Part shown: piece by piece, positions 21,401 through 33,292 of the stretch
Layout: each line of letters begins with the position of its first letter
How positions within the stretch are numbered: the stretch's first letter is position 1
Assembly: GCA_049999725.1 (NCBI GenBank)
Contig: JBNGIS010007144.1
Location: 55,204-112,532 of the forward strand
Direction: 5' to 3'
Source of the DNA: Haplomitrium mnioides
Lineage: Eukaryota > Marchantiophyta > Haplomitriopsida > Calobryales
DNA: 57,329 nt
Notes under the pieces: generated by a model
Databases searched by the model: none
What the model was told of the DNA's origin: nothing
The model's input: the letters and a program-made list of their open reading frames with translations, nothing else
Program-made: the position numbers and the translations under genes

Positions 21401-22452
21401 TTACCCATTTGGGTTTTGGCCTAGATAAAGAACTATTATGTTTTGTTAGTCAATTGGGTTCGAATGCAAATCCAACTATTGGAGACAAAGCATTATCTTC
21501 AAGATCTTGTGCATCATTAAAAATATTTTTTGTTCTCCATAAATTCTTGTTCAATCTGTGTAAACCAGTTTGAGATGTAGGAGAAATCAACCAAGCCGAA
21601 AGATAATCTTCATCAAAATCTTAAGCATAGAAAAATGTATTTTCTAAAACAATCCAAGCTTTAAGCGATAGCTTTAAAGAAATATTTAGTGATTGAGACT
21701 CTTTGCTTGAATCATTGTCTAAACTGTCATCTAAAGGTTCCCCCAAACACTTTCCATTTCGAGAGGACCATTCATTCTTGATTAGAGGTTCAACTTGTGT
21801 AGAATTCACTCGTCGATTAAGTGTTGCCAATAGTGATAGCATATCACCTTCAAAATTGAAGCAATCATATGATTCAATGCTTTTAGTATTTTGAACAAAT
21901 AAATTTGAATCTTGGAAATCATCATCATCATCTATTGGTGACGAAGAAACCTCCACAATGTTTTGATAGTTATAACTTGAACACTTGGTTGTTGACTTGA
22001 AGGTGTCTTTCTTGTTCTCAAATCTCGAGCTCTAGTTTCAAAGAAATGAAGTTCTATTGTAGTCTTAATCCCTTCATGCTCATTAGTCCTAGCGTTTTCA
22101 AAATCTCCAAAAGAAACTAACTTTGATCGCTTGACCAACATATTAGATCCAATACGTGCATAAGGTTGAGTCTTAGATCTTATGTGCACAGAGGCTCATT
22201 CTCAAGATCTTCCTTTGTTAATATATCTTCTTCAACAAGTTACATGCTTTTGCCCAAAATGCTAGCCTGATATCACACTTGATGCTCTTGGTTTGCCAAC
22301 GATTCCCTCCTTAGAATGATAGTTTGAAAGTATCTCAAATTGATGTCCAAAAGTAACACTTTTTTGAGAGTATGAATCTTGAAATTCTAAGCACTTCTTG
22401 CTTCTCATCACTCCTTCCATTTAAAAATCAAATTTAAAAATTAGAAAACTTA
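18406..22452. other. AT-rich unexplained block
   Basis: No recognised gene. Minus-strand pieces at 18406-18880 (LIPLKVYFEIKQTKKEAREV) read coherently across several frames and look like an old coding remnant of unknown type. Another acidic minus frame lies at 21621-21956 (SSPIDDDDDFQDSNLFVQN) and one at 20834-21055 (LKGKKILEDEEDSLEVSSED). None shows a catalytic motif. The block may hold decayed retroelement gag or a dead host gene. Confidence 0.35.
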
Positions 22453-22457
22453 ATAAA
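22453..22457. repeat. Target duplication ATAAA, left
   Basis: Identical to 33509-33513, flanking the outer ends of the two 216-bp LTRs. Confidence 0.85.
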
Positions 22458-22673
22458 TGTTGTGAGCTAACCTAACTCTTAGTTCACTAGAGTTAAGCCC
22501 TAGTTTAGTTAATTTAAGAGATAGCTACACCAACCTCTATCTACCTCTATATATGTCATGTATCCATAGATATAGATATAAGCACATTACAATACAACAT
22601 AAAGAATAATATGATGATGTAAGAAAGAGAGAATCAATATCCATGAGCTAGTAGTTGCCTACATTACACAACA
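22458..22673 (+). repeat. Copia-type 5' LTR
   Basis: 216 bases, TGTTGTGAGC...CACAACA, with a TATATATG box. About 90% identical by eye to 33293-33508, so the insertion is old. Confidence 0.9.
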
Positions 22674-23029
22674 TGTAATCAACACGCTTTAAATTTTTTA
22701 GAAAGTTTTTAAATACTTAGAGCATGGAAATTAGAAAGAAAGAAATTTCTTGCAGCCTTCTTTTTGATGTTGAAGGCTTACACAAGAGCATATATAGACT
22801 ACGGCTTACTTTTATTATCGGCTTTTGATTTTGATTATGCACCGATTCTGGATGCTATATATGCTCCTATTGAAGTGTTTCTACAGCGATGAAGGGACTA
22901 AACTTCTTTGACCGGATTGTCAATGACATAGTCGGTGCTTTATCGGACTTGTCAAAATTAAGTCAAACAAGGCAGCACGAGTGCATCTCTCTGCAATATT
23001 CCTATGGATTGTTGTTGACGAGAGCAATT

Positions 23030-23215
23030 CTATCAAGAAAATGATGCATTGGCATTGTATCAGCGTATGCAAGCAGAAGGAGTGAATCCAACATCTGCAC
23101 GTCAACTTGTTTACCCTTTGATAAGAATGGTAACGACTGTCTTGAGTAGGCCTACAGTCAATATTGTCCTGTGCATGGTTTTTGAAGTGCAAGTGATTTC
23201 AACTAATTGCAAATA
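23030..23215 (+). pseudogene. Possible PPR-protein fragment
   Basis: A short plus-strand frame reads ENDALALYQRMQAEGVNPTS, close to a pentatricopeptide-repeat unit (ALxLYxxMxxxGVxP), followed by a QLVYPLIRM-like second helix. Only about one repeat is visible and stops flank it, so this is suggestive. It would be a third captured host fragment in this element. Confidence 0.35.
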
Positions 23216-23280
23216 ATGAGTCGTAGAAGTAGCAGCATCTGAGAGGAAACGAGACGACGTTAACTGCCCTACCTTTTGCC

Positions 23281-23870
23281 ATGACTTTGAAGCTTCAGCT
23301 CTTGGGCAACAGGATTTGTCATGTTCTCCCAATTCTCCATTCTCTAATCATGTCTACACTCCGATTGAACCCCAACACCAAACTCAGCTTGTACCATCAG
23401 AATTTCTGTTTAAGCCTGCTAGCCTTTCAAAAATACATTCATGGGTTCAACTTTTACAAGCATAGCTGCTCGAGAAGCTTAAGTTATTTGACAAAGTTTG
23501 TGGCTACCCATCATGCATTTGAAAGTCGAAGGGAATTTATGGCCTCTCCCATTGAGAGGGTAGCGTGGGAGTTGCTAGGGATTTCTTCAAAATTTCCTGA
23601 TGTTGTGTTAGGAGCCAAGCTGCTACAACCTTCATTAGTCCAGGCTTCAGCGATTCTGATCATACTAAAAGGCGGAGATGTGATTTTGGCAGTTGAGATA
23701 GGAAGCGGTGAAACTCATGCATACCTTCTTCCCCTATTCGACATTCTGTTTGATGTTGACAAACAAACATAGTCCTTGACCGTGCCTTCTGAATTTGCTT
23801 TAATCTTATGTGTTTAGACCCTACACTGGGTGTTATGCTTCGTGTGCATCGGGCAATGCTCCAAGCAATA
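23281..23870 (+). pseudogene. DEAD-box RNA helicase fragment (RH22-like)
   Basis: A 163-codon plus frame from 23281. The N-terminal ~90 residues resemble an organelle-targeting extension. Then WELLGISSKFPDVVLGAK (Q-motif region), PSLVQASAILIILKGGDVIL and the Walker A segment IGSGETHAYLLPL, where the catalytic Lys of GSGKT is Glu. Weak similarity continues past the stop at 23772 (EFALILC). The wording fits plant chloroplast/mitochondrial DEAD-box helicase 22, which remodels RNA. Only the first helicase motifs remain and the ATP-binding Lys is lost, so it is inactive. It sits between copia LTRs in the LTR orientation, consistent with transcript capture. Confidence 0.75.
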
Positions 23871-23986
23871 ACTTGCTCTACTTTCTCTTGGGAATATTTT
23901 TCTTTCTGATTTCTCATCTGTAGGGGAAAAGTCTCAAAATTACTGGTATAATATATTCGTGATTCTCGTTGCATGCTCTGTGATGT

Positions 23987-24165
23987 ATGGGGACTCCTTC
24001 GACTTCTTACATCCAAATCAAGACTCCAGCTCGAAAGTTGCTCGCCACTCCAACTCCACTAGGAGGAACTCCATTTTGTGCAATTTCGGAGGAGGATAGA
24101 ACCCAAAATTTTGACATTCCTAAAGAAGCACCAAGAGGTTTGTCATTCATGAAGCTTGAGGATTT
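23987..24165 (+). pseudogene. SF3B1 (splicing factor 3B subunit 1) fragment
   Basis: The plus frame begins TPSTSYIQIKTPARKLLATP, then PLGGTPFCAISEED, QNFDIPKEAPRGLSFMKLED. This is the conserved region between the TP-rich N-terminus and the HEAT repeats of SF3B1, the U2 snRNP protein that holds the branch-point site. Similarity stops after FMKLED; the remaining codons to 24262 are unrelated. Only ~60 of ~1300 residues are present. It lies ~120 bases after the helicase fragment and in the same orientation, although the two genes are unrelated. That points to chimaeric capture. Confidence 0.85.
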
Positions 24166-24334
24166 GTACTCGAAAAATGGCTGCCCAAGTTTGCATAGCG
24201 TTTGGTGCAGAATTGACTCTACTTATGAGGCCAAAGGGCCATTAGTTGAAATTGAGTTTTAGAGAAGTTCAAATCTTCATACTTGGGTCAATTTCATAGT
24301 TTGTCAAACCAAATTGGAGAAAGAGGTGATTGTG

Positions 24335-24625
24335 TATATGAGCGGTATATGAGCGGTATATGAGCGATGATCTATCAAGAGGCCTGCTGCGCAAAACTTA
24401 TTGCAAAAATTTTCTATCAAGAAGCTTGATGCGCGAAAAATGATCGCACAAAGTTTTTTCACACGGCTCCCCCTAACGGAAAGAGAAATTTTGAATTTTC
24501 TATCAAGAAGCCTGATGTGCAAAAAATGATCATAGAAAGTTTTTTCACGTGGCTCTTCCTAGCAAAAAGAGAATTTTTGAACTTTTTGTCAAGAAGCCTG
24601 CTGCGCAAAAAATGATCACAGAAAA
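24335..24625 (+). repeat. Tandem repeat, ~85-90-bp units
   Basis: TATCAAGAAGCCTGMTGYGCAAAAAATGATC recurs at ~24371, 24414, 24498 and 24588, with AAAGTTTTTTCACRYGGCTC between copies; GAGCGGTATAT is repeated just before. Short frames inside are not genes. Confidence 0.75.
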
Positions 24626-26130
24626 TTCCAAACGTTTCTTCAAAACTACTCTAACTCGAAGGGGAAGCTGCCCTTATGTATTACCTAGCTTGGAGGGGAA
24701 GCTGCCCCTCTATATTTCCTATGATCTAATCTAGCAAATCCTACCCTATACGTGGACCAAACCGTGCCCCCAAATGCAAGGAGCATGGGGGCTCTTCATT
24801 AGTAACTCTTGAAAGAAGTAAGAGAAAAATTCTATATATACATAAACTACTTCACTGCCCTCAACTTATGGGATTGAGGGAGCCCTTGAGAACTCAGAGG
24901 AATCAGCTTGTTACCGAACCTCCAAAAAGCACGAGAGTGCTTCCGAGCCTAATCTATTCACTTGAACCTAAATTTTCTCAAAGCAACAAGAGGGCAGATC
25001 TTTAAAACATCATTTCTCAGCCATTTCTCAGCCAAATCCTTTCGCTTGAAAGCTGAAATGGAGTTGTTGACCTCTGGAAATCTGTTTTGCATGAAGAATG
25101 ACAAGTTTTGGTGAAGAATCAACTGAGAAAAGAAAATTTCAAATATGGTTCCAGAAAAATCGACATTTCCAAAAGCCAGATCAGAAAAATCTGATTTCTA
25201 AGTCAATTTCCAATATTTTCATGCGATTTAAAAGCTGAAACCATATCTCCTGGACCCTACAATCTGTTCTACACCAAGAAATGCTCAATTTGATGAAGAA
25301 TCAAGGAAGCATGAGCATGATGACTTCATTGCTGGTTACTTAAGTCCAATTTGTTGAAGCTGAATGATCTTCAAATGATCTCTATGAGCTACATTTCTCA
25401 ACTCTATCAATACCCATAGTTTTCTAGTTCATAAAAAGCTCTTATGCTATAATCAATCTTCAGATTTAACATAGATTACACAAATCCAGGTGCTGGATTT
25501 TTTGAATTCTTGAATAGAACAAGTCATAATTGAGCTCAATCATATCCCAAATCTAGGAGAACACAACAGATCTGATTTCTAAAGTTTTAAATAACCTTAC
25601 AATGCCATTACAAACTGTTGGATGATCTGATTTCAGTCAGCTTATACATCTTGCCATTGGATTTTAAGAATCTAACCTTTATGAGGCTAACTGGATTTCA
25701 ATCCAGCAAAACACCTCTTGTTTGTTCATGCTACTGCAATCTTATGAATCAAATACAGGAAGCAAGGAAATCCAATCTGTTGGTGAAGGATAGTACAGCA
25801 GACCTGCAAGGAAGCAGGACAAGGAATCATAAAGCATAATCAGAAAACAGGGAAGAACATCTTTGTCATTGTGAATTATGTGATTATGAATGCACATAGC
25901 AATCTGAATTTCCAATCACTGAAATTTCTTGGAACAATCTAAGCGCCCACCCTGTAGATGAGTTCCAGGGCTGATTGGATAAAATGCAATAAACTCAATA
26001 CTGGATTCTCTTATTGAAAGAATTCCCCATAATAATAATAGCAAAGCTTGCAAAGCTGCGGGGAGAGTGCTGGCAAAAACCCTATACAAGATCTGTAATA
26101 TGGAATGAGATAGAGTGCTCCTATTGAGCA
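24626..26130. other. Non-coding interior of the copia-type element
   Basis: No gene recognised. Frames such as 25618-25839 lack known motifs. Sequence is AT-rich and unique within the window. Confidence 0.4.
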
Positions 26131-26440
26131 TCAGAATGTGCACATTGCCAAAGGTGGACCTTTAGTCCCAATTCATACATGTGTGTTTTACACACCAAAT
26201 CAACCTTTAGCTAATACAATTCCCAGTGGAGCTCATATTGAGCACTGGAAGTGGCAAAATAATAATGAAAGGTCTCATGCCAAGCCAAAAGAAAAATCAG
26301 AGAGGTGTACTTTATACACTAGAGTGAGGACCTTTAGTCCCACATGAGCAAAGTGTGTTATACACACTCAGGATTGGACCTGTAGTCCAAAACCAGCAAA
26401 GTGGTACTACTTACACCAAGAGTTTAAATCCGGTCTATAA
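26131..26440 (+). repeat. Imperfect repeat around GGACCTTTAGTCCCA
   Basis: Three diverged units carry GTGTGTTWTACACAC and GGACCTKTAGTCC (near 26153, 26327 and 26386), the latter being a short palindrome. Spacing is irregular (~60-170 bases). Confidence 0.5.
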
Positions 26441-26903
26441 CCGACTTTGTTTTCCAACCTGCTATATAGAATAAAAGGACCACAAGCAAATGAATTTTTC
26501 TCATACATTGGATATTGTGATTTATTACCTTTTATAACCTAACTTGATTTGTCATGATGTTTTAGAAACAGGGAACTGAATTTTCCTAAAAACGTGCAAG
26601 TGAACATCCAAATGTTGTTTCTTCAAATGTTGAAGATATGAAGACACACATTATATTCTTAGTATTTCAGTTTGTATTTGTCTTTCATAGTAGTGCTATT
26701 ACCGATCAACAGCCTTCATATCCGTCGACAAATTATCGGCATCATCACTCTTTTCCTTGGTTGTATATTATGTTTTCAACGCAGGAATTATGGACTGCAT
26801 CGAGGCCTTCTTTATCAACTTTGTCCAGAATTGGCGCTCATATTTTCAACATGATTGTGCATGAACACGCATCATTGTTAACTACTATATTCCACACCAC
26901 TTT
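26441..26903. other. Unassigned sequence left of chromovirus 1
   Basis: Two overlapping plus frames (26638-26934 and 26672-26854). The first begins with a signal-peptide-like stretch (THIIFLVFQFVFVF), the second is hydrophobic; neither has a domain I recognise. The left end of chromovirus 1 is unclear here. Confidence 0.3.
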
Positions 26904-27446
26904 CTACACGCATACATTGCACACCAAAAATTAGCACAACCACAACACATACAAGAGTAGCGCATACAAAACTTCAAGCACCCACAAGGTAAGAGAGCCC
27001 AACAAGGCCCTCTCCCTTCTTTATATACTAAGTGAAAAGCACTTTGCTTACATAGGTGGCAAAACCCCATTGGTTCCTTTTCTATCCTCCTCTAATTGGA
27101 CCACCCTTTTTTCCTCTCTCATTGATTAGACCACCCTTTACTTTTACTCTCCTTCTACCACGTGTCCTTATATTTAGAACCTTTTATTTCTCTTTAGTTC
27201 TTCTTTTGCCACATGTCCTTATCTTAGAACTTTCTATTTGCTTTAATCCTCCGCTTGCCACGTGTCCTTATTTTCTTCTAAAGTGCCATTTCTTTCACTT
27301 TAATTCGTTGACTTTCTCTCCTCTTGCCACGTGTTAGTTTCTCTATAATGGCACTCACTTTTTGATACTCTAACTTATTAATGGCTTTCTAGATATAGTT
27401 CTCGCTATCTTTTAGTTGTTGCTTACTAAAGTTAGTAACCGTTACA
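26904..27446 (-). repeat. Chromovirus 1 3' LTR
   Basis: Matches 32530-33069 from CATACATTGCACACC onward. Contains several GCCACGTGTCCTTAT motifs, which include the G-box core CACGTG and recur in all four chromovirus LTRs of the window. Confidence 0.85.
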
Positions 27447-27459
27447 ATCCTCCCTTCTT

Positions 27460-27873
27460 TTAAGAAGCAACGTCCTCATTGCAAGTAAGAGAGGTCTCAA
27501 GAGATTGAACAAGCGCGGATTCGTTAGCCAAATTCTCCAAAGGCTCCCAAGTAGCTTCATAAAGTGGGTAATCTTTCCAACGAACCAAATATTCGACAAT
27601 TTTTTGACGACCACAACGCCGTGAACGTTTCTTCAAGAGTTGTTCCACCTCAAACTCTTCATGACCATCAATAAGGTCAGGTGGTGGAGAGGGTTCTTGG
27701 GTACTTGTAAAAGAGGAAGAACGAGGAACAAAAGCCCGTAATAAAGAGACATGAAAGACTGGATGAATCCTCATGTGAGAGGGTAAAACCAACTGATAGG
27801 CCACTTCACCAATACGAGTAGAGATAGAAAAAGGGCCAATAAAGTGAGCGCTAAGCTTGCGAGAATGAAGCAA
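27460..27873 (-). pseudogene. Integrase C-terminus and chromodomain of chromovirus 1
   Basis: Reads HFIGPFSISTRIGEVAYQL (GPY/F module), then HPVFHVSLLRAFVP, then a chromodomain EFEVEQLLKKRSR ... IVEYLVRWKDYPLYEATWEP. Chromodomains of this type target new insertions to histone-marked heterochromatin. All three aromatic cage positions appear plausible. Frame intact over 137 codons. Confidence 0.9.
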
Positions 27874-28033
27874 AGGAAGATTGGAAGTGGATAGCTAAAC
27901 TTGGTCATCTACAGCAAAAGTCACCTCCCGACGATGAGCGTCCGCATATTTTTTTGCCGATTACAAGCCATTGCAAGGTTTTCCTTGGCCTATCGAATGT
28001 CATGGTGTAGGCGATGAAGAAAATCATCATCAA

Positions 28034-28841
28034 CTAGACTCTTGGAGGTGGGCGGTGATGCCGAATGAAGACTAGAGATTGTGGTTGGATTCTCATCGTA
28101 CGTAAAAAAGAAAGGTGTGGCTCTTGTAGAATTGTTGATAGAGTTATTGTAAGAAAACTCGACAAAGGGTTATAGCCAATCCCATTGTGTTTGTTCGTCC
28201 AAGGTAAATGCTCGCAACATATCTTCAATTGTACGATTGGTCTGTTCAGTTTGATCATCAGATTCTGAATGGTAGGCAATAGACATAGCCAATTTGGTTT
28301 TTAATAGACCAAATATTGTGCGCCAAAACATGCTAGTGAATTGAATCCCGCGATTAGAAAAAATGACTTTAGAAAGACCATGATGAGAGTACACTGCTTC
28401 CCAATAAATGCGAGCTAACTCAAGGGCTGTCACTGACTTGGTCGTTGGACGAATATGGATCATTTTACTAAGTTTGTCCACAAAAACAACAATTGCGTCA
28501 TAACCTGTAGAAGTACATGGTAACTCGCATACAATGTCCATACTCACATGTTCCTATCGTCGATTGGGGATAGGAAGTGGTTGTAATAAGCCTCCACGTT
28601 TAAGATTGGTAGATTTGTTCTGTTGACAAGCCAAACAACTCCAAACATATGCCTCCACATCTCGGTGCATCTTGGGCCAATAATAAACACGTTGAAGATT
28701 GTCCAATGTCTTCTCAATTCCAACATGTCCACCAATAGCAGAATCATGTGCTTCATGCAAAACTTCAGAGTAAAGTGTAATATTATTAGGGACCCATACC
28801 TTATTTTGGAAGAAAATCAAACCTTGTACCATTTTTACCAA
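28034..28841 (-). pseudogene. Integrase of chromovirus 1
   Basis: HHCC zinc motif HEAHDSAIGGHVGIEKTL ... CLACQ (28620-28760), core with D in MSMDIVCELP; the second catalytic Asp is Asn in VIFSNRGIQF; Glu retained in TEQTNRTIEDML. Chromovirus 2 keeps SDRGTQF at that site, so the Asn is decay (G-to-A). Broken into three frames. Confidence 0.88.
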
Positions 28842-28847
28842 CTTTCT

Positions 28848-29765
28848 TTATTGTGCAACAATTATCTCTTCATCTTCCTTGACTGCATCCAACATTTTTG
28901 ACCACCATGTAGGATGTATGGCAACTTCTGACAAGATGTTGAGTTGAGGCATGCGGGTCAAAGCATTTGCAATTTGTCGTTTTCCTTCTACATACACCAT
29001 CTTCATATGAAAGCGCTGTCGCCACTCCGCCCATCGAATCTGCCTTTTGGAAAGCTCATTTTGCGTTTCAAGATAGAGTAGAGGTTTATGATCAATCTCA
29101 ACAATAAACTCCTTGTCTCCGAGATAATGCTTCCAATGCTTGGTGGATAACACGATCACTAGCTCCTCCCATTCCGTGGTATGATAATTTTGTTATGTGT
29201 CACTAAAATTTCTAGAGAAGAAAGCAATAGGATGCCAGCCATCCTCCCATTCTTGTTGCAAAACCTCGGCTATAGTTTTTCCCGATGCATCAAATGAAAG
29301 TTTTATTGGTCGTTAAGAGTCATACCATTTGACAATAGGAGAATGAAGAAGTGATTTCTTCAATGCTTGGAATGCCAATTCTTCTACGGCTTCCCACGTC
29401 CATGTATGATTTTTCTTGAGCAAATTGGTCAATGGTTCTCCTATTTGTGCAAATCCTTTCACAAATCAACGATAAAACCCAGTTAGCTTCAAAAATCCTT
29501 GTAGTTGTGTTTGATCACTAAGAGCTTCCCATTTTTGAATGGCCTCCACTTTCTCATCCATGATATGAGTTCTTGCTGCACTCACCCAATGACCCAAGTA
29601 ATCAACCTCTCTTTTGCCAATTTCACATTTTGACATCTTAACATATAGTTTGTGGTCCTAAAGTACCTTCAATACTGTTCGAAGGTGTTGTTGATGCTCA
29701 TGAAGATTTTTGCTGTAAATAAGAATGTCATCCAAGAAAACAATAACAAACTTATCTAGAAAAGA
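28848..29765 (-). pseudogene. RT thumb and RNase H of chromovirus 1
   Basis: Includes the RT catalytic box FLDDILIYS (near 29720), the connection, and RNase H with EIDHKPLLYLETQNEL and RQIRWAEWRQRFHMK. Several stops and shifts compared with the chromovirus 2 copy at 41417-42244. Confidence 0.85.
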
Positions 29766-30410
29766 TCAAAAAATATCCCTCATTAGACCCATAAAAGTTG
29801 CAGGAGCATTAGTTAATCCAAATGGCATAATGAGACATTCAAAATGCCCATATCTACTTCGAAATGTTGTCTTCTGCACGTCACCCTCTGTAATTTGGAT
29901 TTGGTTGTATCCACTTCTCAAATCCAACTTGGTAAAGTAGTTTGCTCCTTGAAGTTGATCAAATAAATCGTCCATTCTTGGTAATGGATATTTATTTTTC
30001 ACTGTTTGTTGGTTGAGGGCCCGATAGTCGATACACATCCTCATACTCCCATCTTTCTTTTTCATGAATAACACTGGTGCACCATTTAGAGAGATGTTTG
30101 GTTGAATAAATCCTTTCTCCAATAGTTCAGTGATTTGAGTTTTGCATTCTTTCAATTCATGAGGAGGCAAACGATATGGTGCCTTGCACGGTGGAGTACT
30201 TCCTAAAACAACCTCAATCTTATGATCAATAGATCGCTTAGGCGGCAAACCTGGAGGTAAATCGTTGGGGAAAACATCATGAAATTCTTTCAAAACCCCT
30301 TGAAGTTCATGTGGGACTTTATGCTTGGAGTCCTCCTTATCACCTTCAACGTGACGTATGAGTCCCAAAAATACTACATCTTGTCTTTTTATTGATTTTG
30401 CTCCAATCAC
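29766..30410 (-). pseudogene. RT fingers and palm of chromovirus 1
   Basis: 215 codons: [66 protein letters not shown]. Standard chromovirus RT; the YxDD-equivalent box lies just beyond the frame end. Intact over this stretch. Confidence 0.9.
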
Positions 30411-30491
30411 ATATAGAGGTAGTTTCCTTGAATAAGGTCGTACAGGATCTCCTCATATCTTCCATTGAGGTGTTATAAGGCTCTACTTTCG

Positions 30492-30850
30492 CTAGTCCAC
30501 TTGCGGGTTATGTCTTCTCAACCACTTCATTCCCAAAATGACATCATATCTTGCTAATGTTGTGATCTTCCATTCAAGCTCTTCTTGATAGTTGCCTATA
30601 TGTAAAGATATGCTTTGAGACAATCTTCCAATTGGCTCGCTTTGTCCGCTTGCCATTTCAACAACTTCGTGCTCTTCTTCCTCAAGGGGTAACTTCAACT
30701 TTAGTGCCATTGCTCATGATAAATAATTTTCTTTTTCTCTGGAATCCACCAAAACCTTTATTGGAAATCCTTCCATCCACCCATCAACTACAATTAGTCC
30801 TCCATTTTTTTCTTTTTCTACCTGACATATTCAACTTTGTCGACTTTTTT
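30492..30850 (-). pseudogene. Protease of chromovirus 1
   Basis: MALKLKLPLEEEEHEVVEMA and ARYDVILGMKWLRRHNPQVD mark the second half. The active-site strand lies at 30720-30800 in another frame; chromovirus 2 shows it as LVDSGAEENYLS. Confidence 0.8.
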
Positions 30851-30889
30851 CCTTGCCTTTCTTCATCCTAGCAAAATCATGAGGTCTTT

Positions 30890-31858
30890 TTACTCGTGCC
30901 CATTGTTTCCCTTACATTCTTGGTCTTTTTCATTGTTGATATTGTGAAGAGATGGTCGAAATACTCGCCCTTGATTGTGTCGTATCACTTTGCAATTTGG
31001 TGCAATGTGTCCTATTTGGCCACAATTGTAGCATGTTCTAGTTTCTTGCCTCTCTTTGATCCTCCTATCCGTAGCAATATGTGGCCTTCCTTGTTGGTGA
31101 TTTGGGCGATTGAGGTCTCTTCTTCTTATGTTTCCCAACTCCATAGGCGTGGGGCCATAATTCCCTCCTGTTTGTACAATCCCTAGTGTTCCTTCAATTC
31201 TCTGCGCAAATGATATGGCTTCATCAACATCTTTTGGGTTGCGCATCATGACTTCCCCTTGAATCTTTCTCTTCAATCCTTGTAGAAACTTGTCAAGGGC
31301 CTTGGCTGAACTCATATCCTCGATTTGAACTTGTAGGCTCCGAAACTCTTCAATATACCTTGCAACGCTTCCTTGTTGCTCTAACTCCCAAAGCTTGGTT
31401 CTTGCAATTAGAATAGAGTCTACAGCTTTGAAGTTTTTTAGTAAACCTTCTTTTAGAGCGCTCCACAACAGTTGTTCTCCTCGTGCATTTTTTTGCCGCT
31501 CCCATCCTTGTAGCCAAATGGATGCATGCTTAGTTAAAAATGACCTTGCAAATAATCCTTTCTCCAAATCCAAAGCATACGAATAGTATGACATGTGAAC
31601 CTCCATTCGATAAACCCACCCTTCTACAACACCAACCATGCGACTTCCTCCATAAGGCTTTACTTTACATGACTTGCTCATCTTTTGTAGCAATGTTTCT
31701 CAACTTCCTTCTCCATTCTCTTGTTGTAGTTGCATTTTTACCATTTCTCCCATGAGCATGTTTGTTTGTTGTTGACTTGGTATAAGAGTTGCTTGAAGCT
31801 CCTCCAACTTGGCTATCATCCAAGCTCCTTCTTTCCGATTGCTAGAGTTTGCCTCCAT
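30890..31858 (-). pseudogene. Gag of chromovirus 1
   Basis: Start ATG at 31858 on the minus strand, one in-frame TGA near 31705 (probably from CGA), then 267 open codons: WVYRMEVHMSYYSYA, capsid, and a CCHC knuckle CYNCGQIGHIAPNC. Chromovirus 2 lacks nearly all of this gene. Confidence 0.88.
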
Positions 31859-32518
31859 GGTTTTTCTGTCACAACTTAGCTACGAGCAACTTATACAAAA
31901 ACAAATATATACACATTCCAATTATATAGAATAGGTAAATTAAAAGGTTTAGTTGAGGCTAGCATCGACTTACAAAACCTCTCTCTAAACTTACGAATAA
32001 GGAAATCTCAATGCGTTTGTTTGTGCGTTACTCGAATAGAAATATGACACTTGAAGTTGAACTCGTCTAGAGGAGCTTGGTTCAAATCCATTTTCTACCT
32101 ATCATAAAACATAAATAAAACACTCCCATGTAACACCATAGTTTACTATAGGTAAGATAACAAGCTCTCTTGATTCCATTACAAAAACCATAAAATCATC
32201 TCCAAAATTATACACTAAAATTTGACGAAAGAAATGTTTGTCAATGTTAAACATACGAATATTGAAGGGATTCAATAGAGGAATTCTAGGAGGTACAAAT
32301 ACTCCTCTATCCATTAACTATCATAGCATCAAGTCAAAGTTCTTATCTTCATTTATAAAAGATGGGATATCCGCTATCCTTTATTCATGAAAACTTGAAA
32401 GTTTAACTCTCTTGGAGTTCATGCAAAGTAGAGATTCCACTACTCCAAGAGGTCTTTAGTGCTTCTCCAAAGAGGGGTAGTCTACACTTCTTTAGAGAAG
32501 ACCAAGCTCTGATACCAT
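31859..32518 (-). other. Chromovirus 1 5' leader and primer site
   Basis: Non-coding leader between the 5' LTR and gag. The primer-binding site is 32506-32517, one base from the LTR. Confidence 0.8.
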
Positions 32519-33069
32519 TGTAACACTACTTACATACATTGCACACCAAAAATTAGCACAAGTACAACACATACAAGAGTAGCACATAAAGAACTTCAAG
32601 AACCCACAAGGTAAGAGATGCCCAACAAGGCCCTCTCCCTTCTTTATATATTAAGTGAAAATCACTTTGCTTACATAGGTGGCGAAACCCCATTGGTTCC
32701 TTTTCTATCCTTTTCTAATTGGACCACCTTTTTTTCCTCTCTTATTGATTGGACCACCCTTTACTTTTATTCTCCTTCTGCCACGTGACCTTATATTTAG
32801 AACCTTCCATTTCTCTTTAGTTCTTCTTTTGCCACGTGTCTTTATCTTAGAACCTTCTATTTGCTTTAATCCTCTGCTTGCCACGTGTTCTTATCCTCTT
32901 CTAAAGTGCTCTTTCTTTCACTTTAATTCGTTGACTTTCTCTCCTCTTGCCATATGTCACTTTCTCTATAATAGCACTCGCATTTTGATACTCTAACTTA
33001 GTAATAGCTTTCTAGACATAGTTGTCGCTATCTTTTAGTTGTTGCTTACTAAAGTTAGTGACCGTTACA
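32519..33069 (-). repeat. Chromovirus 1 5' LTR
   Basis: 551 bases with 6-bp terminal inverted repeats TGTAAC/GTTACA. Very similar to 26904-27446, 39220-39817 and 43593-44188. Confidence 0.9.
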
Positions 33070-33292
33070 ATATGTGGTAGCACTCTTTCCCCCAGAAGAA
33101 AGCAGAGCGGTTTTAATAAGACCACACATCATAGCTTAGTAGAGGTTTCTATACTTGTTGGCTATTCTGAATTCTTTTTTTAGATCAGCCAAAGTGGGAG
33201 TCTTATAGCCCCAATTCACTTAGTCATATAAGGGTTAGTATTCCTCACTCATAATGTGGTTGATGTTCTCTTGTACATCAACCAAGGGGGAG
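33070..33292 (+). other. 3' interior end and polypurine tract of the copia-type element
   Basis: Ends in TCAACCAAGGGGGAG immediately before the LTR, the usual plant copia polypurine tract. No coding motif survives. Confidence 0.75.

Larger units (their letters stand above)
26904..33069 (-). mobile_element. Chromovirus 1: Ty3/gypsy element with chromodomain, nearly full length
   Basis: Minus-strand element. 3' LTR ~26904-27446 and 5' LTR 32519-33069 (TGTAAC...GTTACA). Primer site GCTCTGATACCA at 32506-32517 is the complement of TGGTATCAGAGC (initiator Met tRNA). Polypurine tract on the minus strand at 27447-27462 (AAAAGAAGGGAGGAT). Gag, protease, RT, RNase H, integrase and chromodomain are all present. 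The first bases of the left LTR do not match the right LTR, and the expected target duplication (ATATG after 33069) is not found, so that end is rearranged. Inserted near the 3' end of the copia-type element. Confidence 0.9.

Noticed and set aside
23281-24165. A functional helicase or splicing-factor gene.
   Set aside because: Only the first helicase motifs and ~60 residues of SF3B1 remain; the Walker A Lys is replaced by Glu and neither continues.
26638-26934. Small secreted protein suggested by a hydrophobic N-terminus.
   Set aside because: AT-rich DNA often gives such stretches; no homologue recognised and it runs into the chromovirus LTR.
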